A program made the position numbers and the translations under genes. Source: Lusitaniella coriacea LEGE 07157 (GTDB lineage: Bacteria; Cyanobacteriota; Cyanobacteriia; Cyanobacteriales; Spirulinaceae). From it: a DNA stretch of 64,000 nucleotides. Below are positions 63,575-64,000 of the stretch, piece after piece. Within the stretch, counting starts at the first letter, position 1; every line of letters begins with the position of its first letter. The stretch covers positions 24,809-88,808 of the forward strand of contig NZ_JADEWZ010000022.1 in the NCBI RefSeq assembly GCF_015207425.1. The letters are read 5' to 3'. Under the pieces are notes generated by a model that saw only the letters and a list, made by a program, of their open reading frames with translations, ran no database searches and had not been told where the DNA came from.

Positions 63575-63851
63575 GCGGGTAATAGACCGCGTTCTGGAAA
63601 ACCTAACCAACTTTTCCTCCATACCTTAAACGGCAATAAAATTCTTCCTCTTTAAATAAAAATCTCCCGAAACACTTAGTTTAAGAGATGTTTAGAAACG
63701 TTTAGATAGAGTTTAGTGTCGGTAAAAGCACTCTAACTAACTAGTTATATTGAGAATACTGAAAACCTCTGCGGGTAATAGACCGCGCCTCTGCGGGTAA
63801 TAGACCGTGCTGGCGCGAGTAATAGACCGTGCCTCTGCGGGTAATAGACCG
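63575..63851 (+). repeat. Plasmid iterons: GCGGGTAATAGACCG, five copies, four phased at 22 bp
   Basis: Copies start at 63575, 63771, 63793, 63815 (one mismatch) and 63837. The last four are spaced exactly 22 bp, two helical turns, as in Rep-binding iterons. The 180 bp between the first and second copies are A+T-rich and could be the unwinding region. No Rep gene is in the window; it may lie to the right beyond the insertion sequence. Confidence 0.85.
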
Positions 63852-63874
63852 TCGCGATCTGACATAATTTTGCC

Positions 63875-64000
63875 CTAAGTACAGGACAAAAAATGTAGTG
63901 CTTGAAGAAACTCAGAATGTTTCAAGTCTAAATCGTTAACGATAGAGCGTAAATGATCGAAGCCATAGCGAAAAATACTCTTAGCTCGTCGTCCGTGATT
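63875..64000 (-). CDS. IS4-type transposase, C-terminal end only
   Basis: The minus frame from base 64000 to the TAG at 63875-63877 reads RRAKSIFRYGFDHLRSIVND followed by LDLKHSEFLQALHFLSCT. This is the tail of cyanobacterial IS4-family transposases, which typically end FLSCT. The rest is outside the window. The insertion sequence edge must fall between 63851 and 63875, directly against the last iteron. Confidence 0.75.
   Translation of the reverse strand, partial: NHGRRAKSIFRYGFDHLRSIVNDLDLKHSEFLQALHFLSCT

Noticed and set aside
63771..63851. CRISPR-like array
   Set aside because: Repeats are 15 bp with 7-bp nearly constant gaps at a 22-bp step. There are no unique spacers and no cas genes; iterons fit better.

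Overview
The window reads as part of a large mobilizable plasmid, or a plasmid-derived island, from a filamentous cyanobacterium. The host call rests on GCGATCGC (HIP1) octamers inside and between genes (for example near 13815, 18620, 31208 and 43390), tandem 7-8 bp repeats typical of cyanobacteria, and protein families abundant in that phylum: CHAT-TPR, AAA-WD40, Uma2, Rpn, NYN, pentapeptide and RHS proteins. The plasmid call rests on a KfrA-like protein, a VirD4/TraD coupling protein, a ParA-like ATPase, a MobF-type relaxase (frameshifted), ribbon-helix-helix proteins and 22-bp-phased iterons near the right end. No type IV secretion channel genes are visible. I see no rRNA or tRNA gene.

Layout. 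1-14.75 kb, minus strand: a polymorphic-toxin locus. It has a very large RHS protein ending in a pretoxin-HINT domain and a small toxin, a candidate immunity gene, and then an orphan RHS 3' cassette with a different, ADP-ribosyltransferase-like C-terminus. 14.8-20.3 kb: a membrane protein, an Rpn remnant, a GHKL ATPase with a small partner, an orphan Phd/YefM antitoxin and a methyltransferase-like protein without a visible catalytic motif. 20.3-26.2 kb: a small membrane protein, a Schlafen/AlbA_2-ATPase-Argonaute fusion, an ExeA-like AAA ATPase and a DUF1016 (YhcG) nuclease followed by a DUF1016 remnant. 26.3-28.8 kb: WGR and KfrA genes with an operator-like palindrome, and a tyrosine recombinase. 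28.9-34.4 kb: a three-gene operon of TPR membrane protein, FecR-like exported protein and CHAT peptidase. 34.5-43.3 kb, minus: RHH, pentapeptide, membrane proteins, the coupling protein, ParA-like ATPase and NYN RNase. 44.3-50.2 kb: two STAND-like AAA proteins, the second with WD40 repeats. 50.3-52.8 kb: the frameshifted relaxase.

53.3-57.4 kb is a compact plus-strand series in which genes are separated by hairpins, most with a U run lying directly against the next ribosome-binding site. It holds a small membrane protein, a second methyltransferase-like protein, a J-domain protein, a beta-class DNA methyltransferase, a small unknown protein and a PIN toxin with its partner. 57.4-60.2 kb holds small genes and a Uma2 nuclease among repeats. 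60.2-62.8 kb holds a HEARO (IscB omega-RNA) homologue with no iscB next to it, and an unrecognised protein, flanked by directly repeated elements. 63.5-64 kb holds the iterons and the 3' end of an IS4-type transposase that runs off the window.

How the parts fit: mobilization and maintenance genes form the backbone. Conflict genes (RHS toxins, Argonaute fusion, DUF1016, methyltransferases, PIN pair, STAND proteins, CHAT operon) form the cargo. Dispersed repeats and decayed fragments (Uma2 tail, Rpn, DUF1016, lone antitoxin, truncated RHS) show repeated rearrangement. Family names come from motifs read by eye; no database search was run.
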